Assembly: GCF_023973145.1 (NCBI RefSeq) | Contig: NZ_CP099546.1 | Coordinates: forward strand, 1,240,001 to 1,304,000 | Reading direction: 5' to 3' | Length of the DNA: 64,000 bases | Source of the DNA: Natronosalvus vescus | GTDB lineage: Archaea > Halobacteriota > Halobacteria > Halobacteriales > Natrialbaceae | Part shown: positions 43,180 through 51,950 of the stretch, piece by piece | Layout of the letters: every line of letters begins with the position of its first letter | Position numbering within the stretch: position 1 is the stretch's first letter | Program-made: the position numbers and the translations under genes | Notes under the pieces: model-generated | Databases searched by the model: none | Told to the model about the DNA's origin: nothing | What the model saw: the letters and a program-made list of their open reading frames with translations, nothing else

Positions 43180-44178
43180 ATGAGTCTTTCTTCAGCCGGA
43201 GAACGGTCGCGTGAGCGCTACCAGGAGGTAGTGCCGACGAACGTGCAAGCGTGGATCGACCGCAACGGCGCTGCGTTACTGGTACTGCCGGGACTGTTGC
43301 TGTTCTCCACGTTCATGTTTTTCCCCCTGCTGTATACGGTCTACCTGTCGCTGACGGACGCGACTCCGATGAACGTCTTCGCCGGCGATGGACTCCGCGG
43401 GGAAGAACAGTTCGTGTACACTGACATCCTCGGACTGCAACTGCCGCTCGGGAACTACGTCGAGGTGCTCGCGGATCCGGTGTTCTGGAACTCGATTGGT
43501 GTGACCTGGCTGTTCGTCGGCTTCAGCGTCCTGTTGAAAGTCGCCTTTGGGATCGCACTCGCGATGGTGTTGACGAGCGACCGCATCCGTGGCAAGCGCT
43601 ACTTGCGTTCGATCGTCATCATCCCGTGGGCGCTCCCGCCGATTTTCACCATCACGATCTGGAGCGGTGTCTTTAGCTCAGCGCGATTCGGGCTGGCGAA
43701 CCAGTTTCTCATCTGGCTCGGCTTCGAACACCAGGCGTTCTTCCAGGATCGATGGCTGGCGTTTACGACGTACCTCATCACCGAAATGTGGCTCGCGTAT
43801 CCGTTCATGGTCATCATCACGGTAAGCGCGCTCCAGGCCGTTCCGGACGAACTCATTGATGCCGCAAAAGTCGACGGTGCTGGGTTCTTCCACCGATTCC
43901 TGAACGTCACCGCGCCAGCGATCAAGCGACCGGTGATGTTCGCGTCGATCCTGACGGCCGCCGCGTCCTTCCAGCAGTTCCTCATCCCGTACGTGTTCAA
44001 CCGTGGCGGGCCCGGACGTGACAACGAACTCATTATCCTCTATGGCTACCGCGAAGCGTTCAGCTTCAACGAGTACGGGGCCGGAGCGGCGATTATGCTC
44101 ACAGCTGTCGTGTTCATCGCGATATTCATGCTGATCGCCGTCTGGAAGGGCAACCTCGCCGAGGGGGTGAACAACTAA
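43180..44178 (+). CDS. Sugar ABC transporter permease, MalF-like
   Basis: A 332-residue membrane permease with about six transmembrane helices. The EAA-like loop that docks onto the ATPase is DELIDAAKVDGAGFFHRFL. The N-terminal helix begins at AALLVLPGLLLFSTFMFF after a soluble stretch of about 28 residues. The large periplasmic domain of E. coli MalF is absent. The stop overlaps the next permease start (TAATG). Confidence 0.92.
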   Translation: MSLSSAGERSRERYQEVVPTNVQAWIDRNGAALLVLPGLLLFSTFMFFPLLYTVYLSLTDATPMNVFAGDGLRGEEQFVYTDILGLQLPLGNYVEVLADPVFWNSIGVTWLFVGFSVLLKVAFGIALAMVLTSDRIRGKRYLRSIVIIPWALPPIFTITIWSGVFSSARFGLANQFLIWLGFEHQAFFQDRWLAFTTYLITEMWLAYPFMVIITVSALQAVPDELIDAAKVDGAGFFHRFLNVTAPAIKRPVMFASILTAAASFQQFLIPYVFNRGGPGRDNELIILYGYREAFSFNEYGAGAAIMLTAVVFIAIFMLIAVWKGNLAEGVNN

Positions 44179-45251
44179 TGTTAGGAGATATCGTCGGCAA
44201 GCGAATCCGCAACGACCTCGAGACAGCACTCAGCAAGCCCGCCGAGTTCCGTGCGGAAGTCGAGTACACGATCGACGGGGTGCGACGAGGGATCATCGAT
44301 CCGAGAGACGTCGCCAAGACGGTACTCTCGACGATGGCCGTCCTGGCGTTCGTCTTCGTTCTCTTGCTCCCCGTTTACTGGATCCTGATCATCGCCCTGC
44401 AGGGCGAAGGAGCGACGCTGTACTCCACGGACAGTGCTGGACTCATCCCGCAGGAGTTCAACCTCGAGGCGTTCATCTGGGTGATCGGCGACATCGCCAT
44501 CCCGGGTGCCGTCGTCAGCATCAGCCTGCCCTTCATCGACACGATCTACCTCTCGTGGCCGCGTATCGTGTTCTTCGACTCGAGCCCGTACGTCGACACG
44601 ACGTCTGACTTCCCACGGTACTTCAGAAACAGCATGGTGGTCGGCGCGGCGACCGTCATCATCGCGCTGTCGGTCGTCGTTCCGGCGTCGTACGCACTCT
44701 CCCGACGCAAGTTCGTGGGACGGATGAAGCTGCTGTACGGGTACATCCTGTTCACACAGGTCGGTGGCGGCCTCGGAATCGCCGCACTCATCGCGCTGTA
44801 CACGATCTTCGTCAGCTTCGGCGTCGCGAACAATCGGCTGATACTGGCGATCTACTACGCCGCGATGGCAGTCCCGTTCAACACCTGGCTGTTGAAGACG
44901 TACATGGACTCGATCCCGGTCTCCTACGAGGAGGCGGCGATCATGGACGGGGCTTCCCCGTTCCGCGTCGCCTGGGAGGTCGTCCTCCCGCTCGCGAAAC
45001 CGGGCCTGGCGACGATCTTCATCTTCATCTTCCTCACCGGGTGGATGGAGTTCATCGTCGCCCAGCTGGTGTTGAGTCCCGAGAACTACACCCTGCCCGT
45101 CGGCCTGTTCATGCTGGTCGACACCTACTCGGTGCCGTGGGGTCGGTTCTCGGCGTTCGCGCTGGTGTACGCCTCGCCGATCGTCTTCATCTATCTCTTC
45201 GCCCAGCGCTACATCGAGGCCGGCCTCTCCTTCGGCGGCGTCGAAGGTTAA
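44178..45251 (+). CDS. Sugar ABC transporter permease, MalG-like
   Basis: A 357-residue permease. After an N-terminal cytoplasmic segment of about 45 residues, the first helix is VLAFVFVLLLPVYWILIIAL. An extra external loop of about 85 residues (about 75-155) containing a hydrophobic patch (IPGAVVSISLPFIDT) separates it from the next helix; this is longer than usual for MalG. The EAA motif is YEEAAIMDGASPFRVAWEV. It starts inside the MalF-like stop codon. Confidence 0.92.
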   Translation: MLGDIVGKRIRNDLETALSKPAEFRAEVEYTIDGVRRGIIDPRDVAKTVLSTMAVLAFVFVLLLPVYWILIIALQGEGATLYSTDSAGLIPQEFNLEAFIWVIGDIAIPGAVVSISLPFIDTIYLSWPRIVFFDSSPYVDTTSDFPRYFRNSMVVGAATVIIALSVVVPASYALSRRKFVGRMKLLYGYILFTQVGGGLGIAALIALYTIFVSFGVANNRLILAIYYAAMAVPFNTWLLKTYMDSIPVSYEEAAIMDGASPFRVAWEVVLPLAKPGLATIFIFIFLTGWMEFIVAQLVLSPENYTLPVGLFMLVDTYSVPWGRFSAFALVYASPIVFIYLFAQRYIEAGLSFGGVEG

Positions 45252-45269
45252 CCGGCTCACGCGCTCCCG

Positions 45270-45274
45270 TTTTT
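45270..45274 (+). terminator. Oligo-T after the permease operon
   Basis: A CCCGTTTTTC stretch 19 nt after the stop of the MalG-like gene and before the next gene's TATA box suggests termination between the two. Confidence 0.4.
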
Positions 45275-45311
45275 CACTCACTACTCAGTTCCGTCCTCGA
45301 GTATCCAACAG

Positions 45312-45317
45312 ATATAA
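45312..45317 (+). promoter_or_regulatory. TATA box of the neopullulanase-type gene
   Basis: GATATAACG is centred about 29 nt before ATG 45344, so the enzyme gene has its own promoter and is probably leaderless. Confidence 0.6.
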
Positions 45318-45343
45318 CGTTCAGTTGGTCGTCGTCCCAGGTG

Positions 45344-47110
45344 ATGACTATCTCTCGAGCGGCCGTCCATCACCGGCCGAAGAGCAATTACGCCTACGCG
45401 TACGACGAATCGACCGTACACGTTCGGCTGCGTACGAAGCGCGGCGATGTCGACCGCTGTACGCTCCTCCACGGGGACAAGTTCGACTGGCCCGGAACCG
45501 CCTCCAGGACGCCCATGGAGCGCCTCGGAAGCGACGAACGTTTCGACTACTGGCAGGTCGCCGTGCAGCCGCCGTACCGACGCCTTTGTTATGCCTTCAG
45601 GCTCGAGGACGACGAGGAGGCGCTGTGGCTCACCGAGTGGGGGCTCGAGTCGGTCGACGAGAATGACTTTCCCACTGCTGGCGAACAGCGACCGTTGCAC
45701 TACTTCGAGTTCCCGTTCGTGAACCCGGTCGACGTTCACGACCCCCCGGAGTGGGCCAAAGACGCCGTCTTCTACCAGCTCTTTCCCGAACGGTTCGCTA
45801 ACGGTGATCCCGAGCGCAGCCCGAACAACGTTGAGGAGTGGGGCGGCCAGCCGAAACGGGACAACTTCTTCGGCGGCGACCTCCAGGGAATCATCGACAA
45901 CCTCGACTATATAGCGAACCTCGGGGTGACCGCACTGTATCTGACGCCGGTGTTCGAATCGACGTCGAATCACAAGTACAACACGACCGACTACCTGCGG
46001 ATCGACCCCCACTTCGGTGACGAGGAGACGCTGTGTCGGCTGGTAGATGAAGCCCACGACCGTGACATCCGCGTCATGCTGGACGCCGTGTTCAACCACT
46101 GTGGCCGGCAGTTCGAGCCGTTCCAGGACGTCTTGGAACACGGCGAGGAATCGGAATACGCCGACTGGTTCCACATCAAGGAGTTCCCCATCGAATTCGA
46201 GCCTCGTCCGAACTACGACGCCTTCGCGTTCGAGCCGTACATGCCGAAACTCAACACCGAGAACCCCGAGGTCAAATCGCACCTCCTCGACGTCGCCACC
46301 TACTGGATCGAAACCGCCGACATCGACGGCTGGCGACTCGACGTCGCCAACGAGGTCGACCACGAGTTCTGGCGAGAGTTCCGACGGGAGGTCAAGGTGA
46401 TCAAACCCGAGACCTACATTCTCGGGGAAACGTGGCACGACTCGAGCGCCTGGCTGGAAGGTGACCAGTTCGACTCGGTGATGAACTACCCGTTCAGTTA
46501 CGCGACCTACGACTTTCTGGCGACCGACGACATCGATGCGACCACGTTCGCCGAGAAGAACACCGCCTTCACGTTCCGGTACTCCGAGCAGGTCACTGAC
46601 GTCCTCTTCAACCTCCTGAGCAGCCACGATACGCCGCGGATGCTTCACCGCTGTGACGGCGACGAAGACCGGCTCAGGTTGGCGTTTTTCCTCCAGTTGA
46701 CTTCGCCGGGCACGCCGTGTCTCTACTACGGCGACGAGGTGGGTATGACCGGCGGCCACGATCCGGACTGCCGTCGAACGACGATCTGGGACGAAGACGA
46801 GCAAAATCGGGAGCTTCGATCGTTCGTCTCGGAACTCATCGATCTTCGACACGACCACCGTCCGCTTCGACGTGGACGGCTTCGATTCGACGAAGCGCAG
46901 TGTGGTGACGACCTGCTCGTGTACCAACGAGTGGGATCCGAGGCGACGGCCACCGTTGCAATCAACCGTGGCGCGGACGCGCTCGAGGTGCGCGTTACGG
47001 ACGACGACGCGGAGTTGCTATTTACCGTCGGTGACACGTCTCTCGAGACCGAGAACGACACCTGGACGGTACCCGGTTCGTCGGGAGCCGTGTGGATCCA
47101 AAACGATTGA
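45344..47110 (+). CDS. GH13 cyclomaltodextrinase/neopullulanase-type amylase
   Basis: A 588-residue intracellular GH13 enzyme with an N-terminal CBM34-like beta domain (about 1-120, HHRPKSNYAYAYDESTVHVR and YWQVAVQPPYRRLCYAFRL). The barrel starts at WAKDAVFYQLFPERFANGD. DAVFNHCG is region I; Asp333 (GWRLDVANEVDH) is the nucleophile, Glu362 (ILGETWH) the acid and Asp429 (SSHDTPR) the stabiliser. The GWRLDVANEVDH signature is characteristic of subfamily GH13_20, which opens cyclodextrins and cleaves pullulan or maltodextrin. ATG 45344 agrees with its TATA box. It completes the import-and-hydrolysis island. Confidence 0.93.
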   Translation: MTISRAAVHHRPKSNYAYAYDESTVHVRLRTKRGDVDRCTLLHGDKFDWPGTASRTPMERLGSDERFDYWQVAVQPPYRRLCYAFRLEDDEEALWLTEWGLESVDENDFPTAGEQRPLHYFEFPFVNPVDVHDPPEWAKDAVFYQLFPERFANGDPERSPNNVEEWGGQPKRDNFFGGDLQGIIDNLDYIANLGVTALYLTPVFESTSNHKYNTTDYLRIDPHFGDEETLCRLVDEAHDRDIRVMLDAVFNHCGRQFEPFQDVLEHGEESEYADWFHIKEFPIEFEPRPNYDAFAFEPYMPKLNTENPEVKSHLLDVATYWIETADIDGWRLDVANEVDHEFWREFRREVKVIKPETYILGETWHDSSAWLEGDQFDSVMNYPFSYATYDFLATDDIDATTFAEKNTAFTFRYSEQVTDVLFNLLSSHDTPRMLHRCDGDEDRLRLAFFLQLTSPGTPCLYYGDEVGMTGGHDPDCRRTTIWDEDEQNRELRSFVSELIDLRHDHRPLRRGRLRFDEAQCGDDLLVYQRVGSEATATVAINRGADALEVRVTDDDAELLFTVGDTSLETENDTWTVPGSSGAVWIQND

Positions 47111-47265
47111 GTCGGTCGGCTCAGATCCAGCACCTTTCGAGATAGCCGATCGATGGGGTTCGAACCGCTCGAGCCACAGTTGTCGAGGGGACACGAATCT
47201 GCACACTCGAGGATGGATGCGTGTGCAAGTCCAGCATCTACTCGCGTCCTCGTGGAACGCCCGGT

Positions 47266-48222
47266 ATGGTTCAGTTCGGCTACACGCTCTCGAGTGAAGA
47301 ACACGGCCCCGATCGCCTCGTCGACCTCGCTGTCAGGGCCGAGGAGGCGGGCTTCGACTTCATATCTATCTCGGATCACTTCCACCCGTGGGTCTCCGCC
47401 CAGGGTGAATCGCCGTTCGTCTGGAGCACCCTTGGCGCAATTGCCCGCGAGACTGACGAGATCGAGATCGGCGTCGGCGTCACCTGTCCGATCATCCGGA
47501 TCCACCCGGTCAACGTCGCCCACGCCGTCGCGACGATACAGGTGATGGCCGACGGCCGGTTCACCTTCGGCGTCGGCACGGGCGAGAACCTGAACGAGCA
47601 CGTCACCGGCGAACGCTGGCCCGAACACCAGGTTCGCCTCGAGATGCTCGATGAGTCGATGCACGTCATGCGCGAACTCTGGACGGGCGAGAACGTCAGC
47701 TACCACGGCGAACACTACACCGTCGAGAACGCGAAACTGTTCACCGTCCCCGAGGAGATTCCGGCAATCGTCGTCTCGGCGTTCGGCCCGAAAACGGCCC
47801 GGATGGCCGCCGCGAAGGGCGACGGACTGTGGTGTTCCGGTCCGAAAGCGGACGTCGTCGAGGCGTACGAGGAGGCCGGCGGCGAGGGGCCGACGTACAC
47901 GCAACTGCATAACTGCTACGCCGAAACCGAGGAGGAGGCGATCGACACCGTCTACGAACTGTGGCCGAACGGGTCGATTCCGGGTGAACTCGGCCAGGAG
48001 CTCCCCTCACCGGCGCACTTCGAACAGGCCGCAGAACTGGTCGAACGGGAGGACGTCGTCGAGAGTGGAGCGGTCACCGGCCCGGATCCGGAGGCGCACG
48101 TCGAGAGCCTCCAGGCGGCGATCGACGCCGGCTACGACCACGTGTACGTCCACCAGATCGGTGACGAACAGGAGCGAGCGATCGCGTTCTACGAGGAGGT
48201 GATTCTTCCCGAGGTTCGGTGA
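47266..48222 (+). CDS. F420-dependent LLM class oxidoreductase (TIGR03557-type)
   Basis: A 318-residue luciferase-like TIM-barrel protein. The N-terminus FGYTLSSEEHGPDRLVDLAV and the block AGFDFISISDHFHPW, then VGTGENLNEHVTG, match the F420-dependent glucose-6-phosphate dehydrogenase-related branch. It would transfer hydride between coenzyme F420 and an organic substrate. The gene is near the sugar island, but a sugar substrate is not shown. ATG 47266 follows by homology. Confidence 0.88.
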   Translation: MVQFGYTLSSEEHGPDRLVDLAVRAEEAGFDFISISDHFHPWVSAQGESPFVWSTLGAIARETDEIEIGVGVTCPIIRIHPVNVAHAVATIQVMADGRFTFGVGTGENLNEHVTGERWPEHQVRLEMLDESMHVMRELWTGENVSYHGEHYTVENAKLFTVPEEIPAIVVSAFGPKTARMAAAKGDGLWCSGPKADVVEAYEEAGGEGPTYTQLHNCYAETEEEAIDTVYELWPNGSIPGELGQELPSPAHFEQAAELVEREDVVESGAVTGPDPEAHVESLQAAIDAGYDHVYVHQIGDEQERAIAFYEEVILPEVR

Positions 48223-48381
48223 CCGATCTGTGGTGAGGTCGATCTGATTCGGTCAGGGTTCCCTCAAGGAGACTGCAGCGGGTTCGAGGGACAGTTTTGC
48301 GATCGCCGGTAGAGACGAAGGATGCTCAGTACTCCTACTCTGCTCGAAATCAGGGTCGAAAACGCGACCCAGCGTCGGGTC

Positions 48382-49809
48382 TCAGACGCCCGCGAGTACG
48401 AGCGCGTCGACGAGGATCGCCACGAGGACTGCCCCGAGGAAGGCGTTTGAGGCGTGGAACGCCCGGAACGCCGCCCGTTCGGTCTGTTCGAAGTGGAGGT
48501 CGACGGCGAACCAGAGGAAGATCCCGCCGAAGAGGACGACCGTTCCGGCGTACACCATCCCGAGGTTCGTGAGCCAGACGAGCGCGACCGCACTGACGAG
48601 GGTCGCGCCGAGGTAGTAGAGGATGTGTTTTCGGGTGACGGTCTCCCCTCTGACGACGGGCATCATCGGAAAGCCGCCGCGAGCGTAATCGTCCTGATAG
48701 GCCAGCGCGAGGTTGTAGAAGTGGGCGGGCGTCCAGAGGAAGATCAACCCCGCAAGCGCGAGCGCCGGCAGGCCGATTTCGTTCGTGACGGCGGCCCAGC
48801 CGATGAGCGCCGGGAGCGCGCCCGCGAAACCGCCGATGACCGTGTTCTGTACCGTATTCGGTTTGAGTACGAGCGTGTAGATCACGCTGTAAAAGACGAT
48901 CGCAACCAGTCCGAGCGCCGCCGCCAGCACGTTGATCGTCAGGAAGACCGTCATCGACGCGGCGGTCAGGAATGCCCCGAACAACAACGCGTTCCGAACC
49001 GGGATCAACTCCGTCGCGAGCGGCCGATCAGCCGTTCGGGACATCTGCTGGTCGACGTCGCGCTCGAGCACGTGGTTGAACGTCCCGGACGCGCCGATGG
49101 CGAGCACGCCACCGGTCAACGTCGCGACGATCGTCGAGGGGGTGAGGGAGTCGCCTGCGGCCAGTGCCATTCCGGCAGCGGCGACCAGACAGAGCAGCCA
49201 CATGAGTCGGGGCTTCATCATCGTGAAGTACGCAAAGGCGGTGAGTTTCACACGCTCGAGTCCGTTCGTTGGAATCGTTCGTGTGGCGGCCGACTCGGTG
49301 GTATCTATCGGCTCGGGCGAGACGTCGATCTGGTCGTCCTCGGAACCGGTTCCGATCTCGAGATCCCAGGCGAGCGCGAGGACGATGGCACCAAAGATGA
49401 CGATTCCCAGGGCGAGGTGAAGGCCGGGGACGAGGGCCTGTGGGCCGAGCGTTGCGGTGAGCGCCCCGATCGCGACCTGTACCGCGAACAGGATAGTGGC
49501 GGCGACCAGGGTGCGTGTCACCCGACGGGTGGTGGATCCAAGGAGGGCGATAATCGTCGTGAACGCGAGCAACCCACCGACGAGTACCGCTGCGATTCGG
49601 TGGAGCCACGCGATCGCGAGATCGGTCTGACTGAGTGGATCGGCTGGAGCGGTACACGTCGGCCAGGTCGTACACGCGGTGGCCGCGTCGGTGAGGGAGG
49701 TGGTGGCGCCGACGATCAGTAGCAGGTAGACACCGAGAACCGTCGCTGTCAGCAGCGACGCAAAGCGCGATCTGGTTTCGATCGGACGCGGAAACGGCGG
49801 CGATGACAC
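48382..49809 (-). CDS. ctaB: CtaA-CtaB fusion: haem O synthase
   Basis: A 475-residue membrane protein. Residues about 1-150 are a half-length CtaA/COX15-like domain with four helices and His-containing helices (IAWLHRIAAVLVGG, VPGLHLALGIVIFG). An acidic linker (150-185) joins it to a complete protohaem IX farnesyltransferase from about 190: YFTMMKPRLMWLLCLVAA, the prenyl-diphosphate motif NHVLERDVDQQMSRTADRP and FLWTPAHFYNLAL. Farnesylation of haem B makes haem O for terminal oxidases. The CtaA half may dock haem A synthase or bind haem. This fusion is known in haloarchaea. Confidence 0.92.
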   Translation of the reverse strand: MSSPPFPRPIETRSRFASLLTATVLGVYLLLIVGATTSLTDAATACTTWPTCTAPADPLSQTDLAIAWLHRIAAVLVGGLLAFTTIIALLGSTTRRVTRTLVAATILFAVQVAIGALTATLGPQALVPGLHLALGIVIFGAIVLALAWDLEIGTGSEDDQIDVSPEPIDTTESAATRTIPTNGLERVKLTAFAYFTMMKPRLMWLLCLVAAAGMALAAGDSLTPSTIVATLTGGVLAIGASGTFNHVLERDVDQQMSRTADRPLATELIPVRNALLFGAFLTAASMTVFLTINVLAAALGLVAIVFYSVIYTLVLKPNTVQNTVIGGFAGALPALIGWAAVTNEIGLPALALAGLIFLWTPAHFYNLALAYQDDYARGGFPMMPVVRGETVTRKHILYYLGATLVSAVALVWLTNLGMVYAGTVVLFGGIFLWFAVDLHFEQTERAAFRAFHASNAFLGAVLVAILVDALVLAGV

Positions 49810-50083
49810 GGGTCTCTAGATGTGGGTTTGCCTCCGTGTACTTAGGAATCCCGTTTCGACGTTGGATCGGATTCGTCGGGACTCGAGGGCCCATCGCTGT
49901 CGAACCCCAGGAATGGTCGATTGTGTGTTGAGTGTCGTTCGATTACGGTACGATTTTCAGCGATGGATCCCTCACCATCACCAGATCCATGGCTGGTTCA
50001 CTACGGACGACGAGTGGGGTAAGTGGGCGAGTAGACGTCAGCCCAGGAAACGACGGCCAACGAACGGACTCGAGGTGCCCTCG

Positions 50084-50299
50084 ATGAGTTTGCTGGCGAT
50101 CGTCGGCGCTCTCCTCGTCGTCAGCGGACTCGCGGGAATTCGACTGGCTCCGCGAATGGTCGAGGTGCAAAAGGACCGCGGAATGGCACCGTACGAGACG
50201 GACGCAGTTACCGACGAGGATCGAGTCCGCGTGATGAAGGGCTCGGGCGTGTTGATCACGGTCGTCGGATTCGTCCTCATCGTCGTCTCGATCTTTTGA
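50084..50299 (+). CDS. Small two-helix membrane protein
   Basis: A 71-residue protein with helices at about 2-20 and 52-70 separated by a charged loop (APRMVEVQKDRGMAPYETDA). The spacing and composition look like a genuine haloarchaeal small membrane protein. No function is known. ATG 50084 is the only start giving a membrane helix at the N-terminus. Confidence 0.65.
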   Translation: MSLLAIVGALLVVSGLAGIRLAPRMVEVQKDRGMAPYETDAVTDEDRVRVMKGSGVLITVVGFVLIVVSIF

Positions 50300-50419
50300 C
50301 CGAGTTGTAGTTGGCGTCTGGACTCGAGAACCGAGACTCCACGTGTAGAACGTGTGTACCCTCCCGGTCGACACAGCAAAAACGGAGCCTATTCCTGTGA
50401 CGGTCACACACACGGAGAT

Positions 50420-51793
50420 GTGATTGCAATCGTCGAGAGTCGAGCCGACCGCGCCTCGACGCACATCTGTGAGCACCTCCTCGAACTAACCGACTGGGAC
50501 GAACGCGAGGACGACGACCGAGCCGACGGTGACGGCGGCGGCACCTACTATCGAACGGCCGGTGCCGAACTACGATCGTTCGACGACCTCCACCTCGAAC
50601 TCGAGCGGCCAGTCGACGCCTTCGCGGACGAACCCGACCTGCTGGTGTTCGCTTCGCGTCACTCCGGGAATACGGGCCCCCTGCTCACGGCCCACTGCAC
50701 CGGGAACTTCGGTTCCGCCGAGTTCGGCGGCGACGCCGACGCCGTTGCGGAGGCCTGCCCGAACGCACTGGCCGAACTCCTCGCTGCGTTCGACCGCTAC
50801 GCCCCTGACGGGTACGATGCCGGCCTCGAGTGTACCCACCACGGACCGACCGCGGTCGGCTGCCCGTCCCTGTTCGCCGAACTCGGCAGCGACGACGAGC
50901 AGTGGGACGACCCTGACGCCGCGCGTGCTGTCGCGCGAGCCGTTCTCGACCTCCGTGGCGTCTCACCCCACCGGGAACGACAGCTGGTCGGGTTCGGCGG
51001 CAACCACTACGTCCCCAGGTTCGAGCGTATCGTTCGCGAGACGCCGTGGGCGGTCGGTCACGTCGCAGCCGACTGGGCGCTGGAGGCGATGTCCGGCCCG
51101 ACCGACCATCGAGCGGTCATCGAACAGGCCTTCGCCGCCAGCAACGCAGAGCACGCCGTGATCGACGGCGAGTGGCCCGCCCTCGAGGTCGTGATAACCG
51201 ATCTGGGTTATCGCGTCGTGAGCGAAACCTGGGTTCGAACCGTCGCCGATCGCCCGCTCGAACTCGTGTCGGCCGTCGAGTCAGCCCTCGGATCCGTCGA
51301 CGGCGGCGTTCGGTTTGGATCCCAGCGTACCGACGGATTTGCGGTCGTCAATCTCCCGAGCGAGTTGTTCGAGGCCGCGGAGTCAGTCGATCCCGATGCC
51401 GTGTGGGAGGTCGTCGAACGGGTCGCGGTCGCGTTCGAGACCCGAAACGGCGGCAGTCGAATCGGAACGCGGGCGGCACTCCCGGCCTCGGTCGCTGACG
51501 CTTCTGCTGACGCCGACGGGGGCAGGGCGAAGACGGCGGCCGCACAGGTCGAGGCTGAAATCGTGTCGGTGGCCGCGTCCGTACTCGAGGAGCGGTACGA
51601 GACAGTCACCGTCACCGACGACGCCGTTATCGTCGAGGAGGCAGCATTCGACCCGTCGCTGGCCGACAGCGCTGGCGTCCCCGAGGGGCCGAAGTTCGGT
51701 CGGCTGGCAAACGGCGAAGCGGTAACCGTCGACGGCGACGTGATCACTCCTTCTGACGTGTGTCGGCGTCGAACGACGTCGTTCCCTCGATAA
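50420..51793 (+). CDS. dtdA: D-aminoacyl-tRNA deacylase DtdA
   Basis: Hydrolyses D-amino acids from mischarged tRNA; the archaeal/plant (GEK1) type. The 457-residue protein begins at GTG 50420 (VIAIVESRADRASTHICEHL, where the family N-terminus starts); no good ATG fits. The domain shows LLVFASRHSGNTG, ECTHHGPTAVGCPSLFAELG and GFGGNHYVPRFERIV with conserved His residues for zinc. The C-terminal half (about 280-457) is more divergent and acidic. It is followed by ftsZ1 after a 157-nt A/T-rich gap. Confidence 0.9.
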   Translation: MIAIVESRADRASTHICEHLLELTDWDEREDDDRADGDGGGTYYRTAGAELRSFDDLHLELERPVDAFADEPDLLVFASRHSGNTGPLLTAHCTGNFGSAEFGGDADAVAEACPNALAELLAAFDRYAPDGYDAGLECTHHGPTAVGCPSLFAELGSDDEQWDDPDAARAVARAVLDLRGVSPHRERQLVGFGGNHYVPRFERIVRETPWAVGHVAADWALEAMSGPTDHRAVIEQAFAASNAEHAVIDGEWPALEVVITDLGYRVVSETWVRTVADRPLELVSAVESALGSVDGGVRFGSQRTDGFAVVNLPSELFEAAESVDPDAVWEVVERVAVAFETRNGGSRIGTRAALPASVADASADADGGRAKTAAAQVEAEIVSVAASVLEERYETVTVTDDAVIVEEAAFDPSLADSAGVPEGPKFGRLANGEAVTVDGDVITPSDVCRRRTTSFPR

Positions 51794-51885
51794 ATATCAT
51801 CGATGGAGTACAATTACGTATTATATCGATACATCACGCTGTTTTCAACACATCTCTCCAGTGACCTGTAATATCCCCTTACTAT

Positions 51886-51903
51886 GTCAGACGGATGTCT
51901 GAC
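51886..51903. promoter_or_regulatory. Perfect 18-nt palindrome upstream of ftsZ1
   Basis: GTCAGACGGATGTCTGAC has 7-bp arms and a 4-nt centre, lying 47-64 nt before the ftsZ1 start. It could be a regulator-binding site or, in an mRNA leader, a hairpin. Confidence 0.5.
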
Positions 51904-51941
51904 TCATGGGGGAAAGATAATAATACTCCATCCGCTAGAAA

Positions 51942-51945
51942 GGAG
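51942..51945 (+). promoter_or_regulatory. Shine-Dalgarno site of ftsZ1
   Basis: AGGAG followed by CAAGA and then ATG gives a well-placed ribosome binding site, implying that ftsZ1 is translated from a leadered mRNA, unlike many genes in this window. Confidence 0.6.
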
Positions 51946-51950
51946 CAAGA

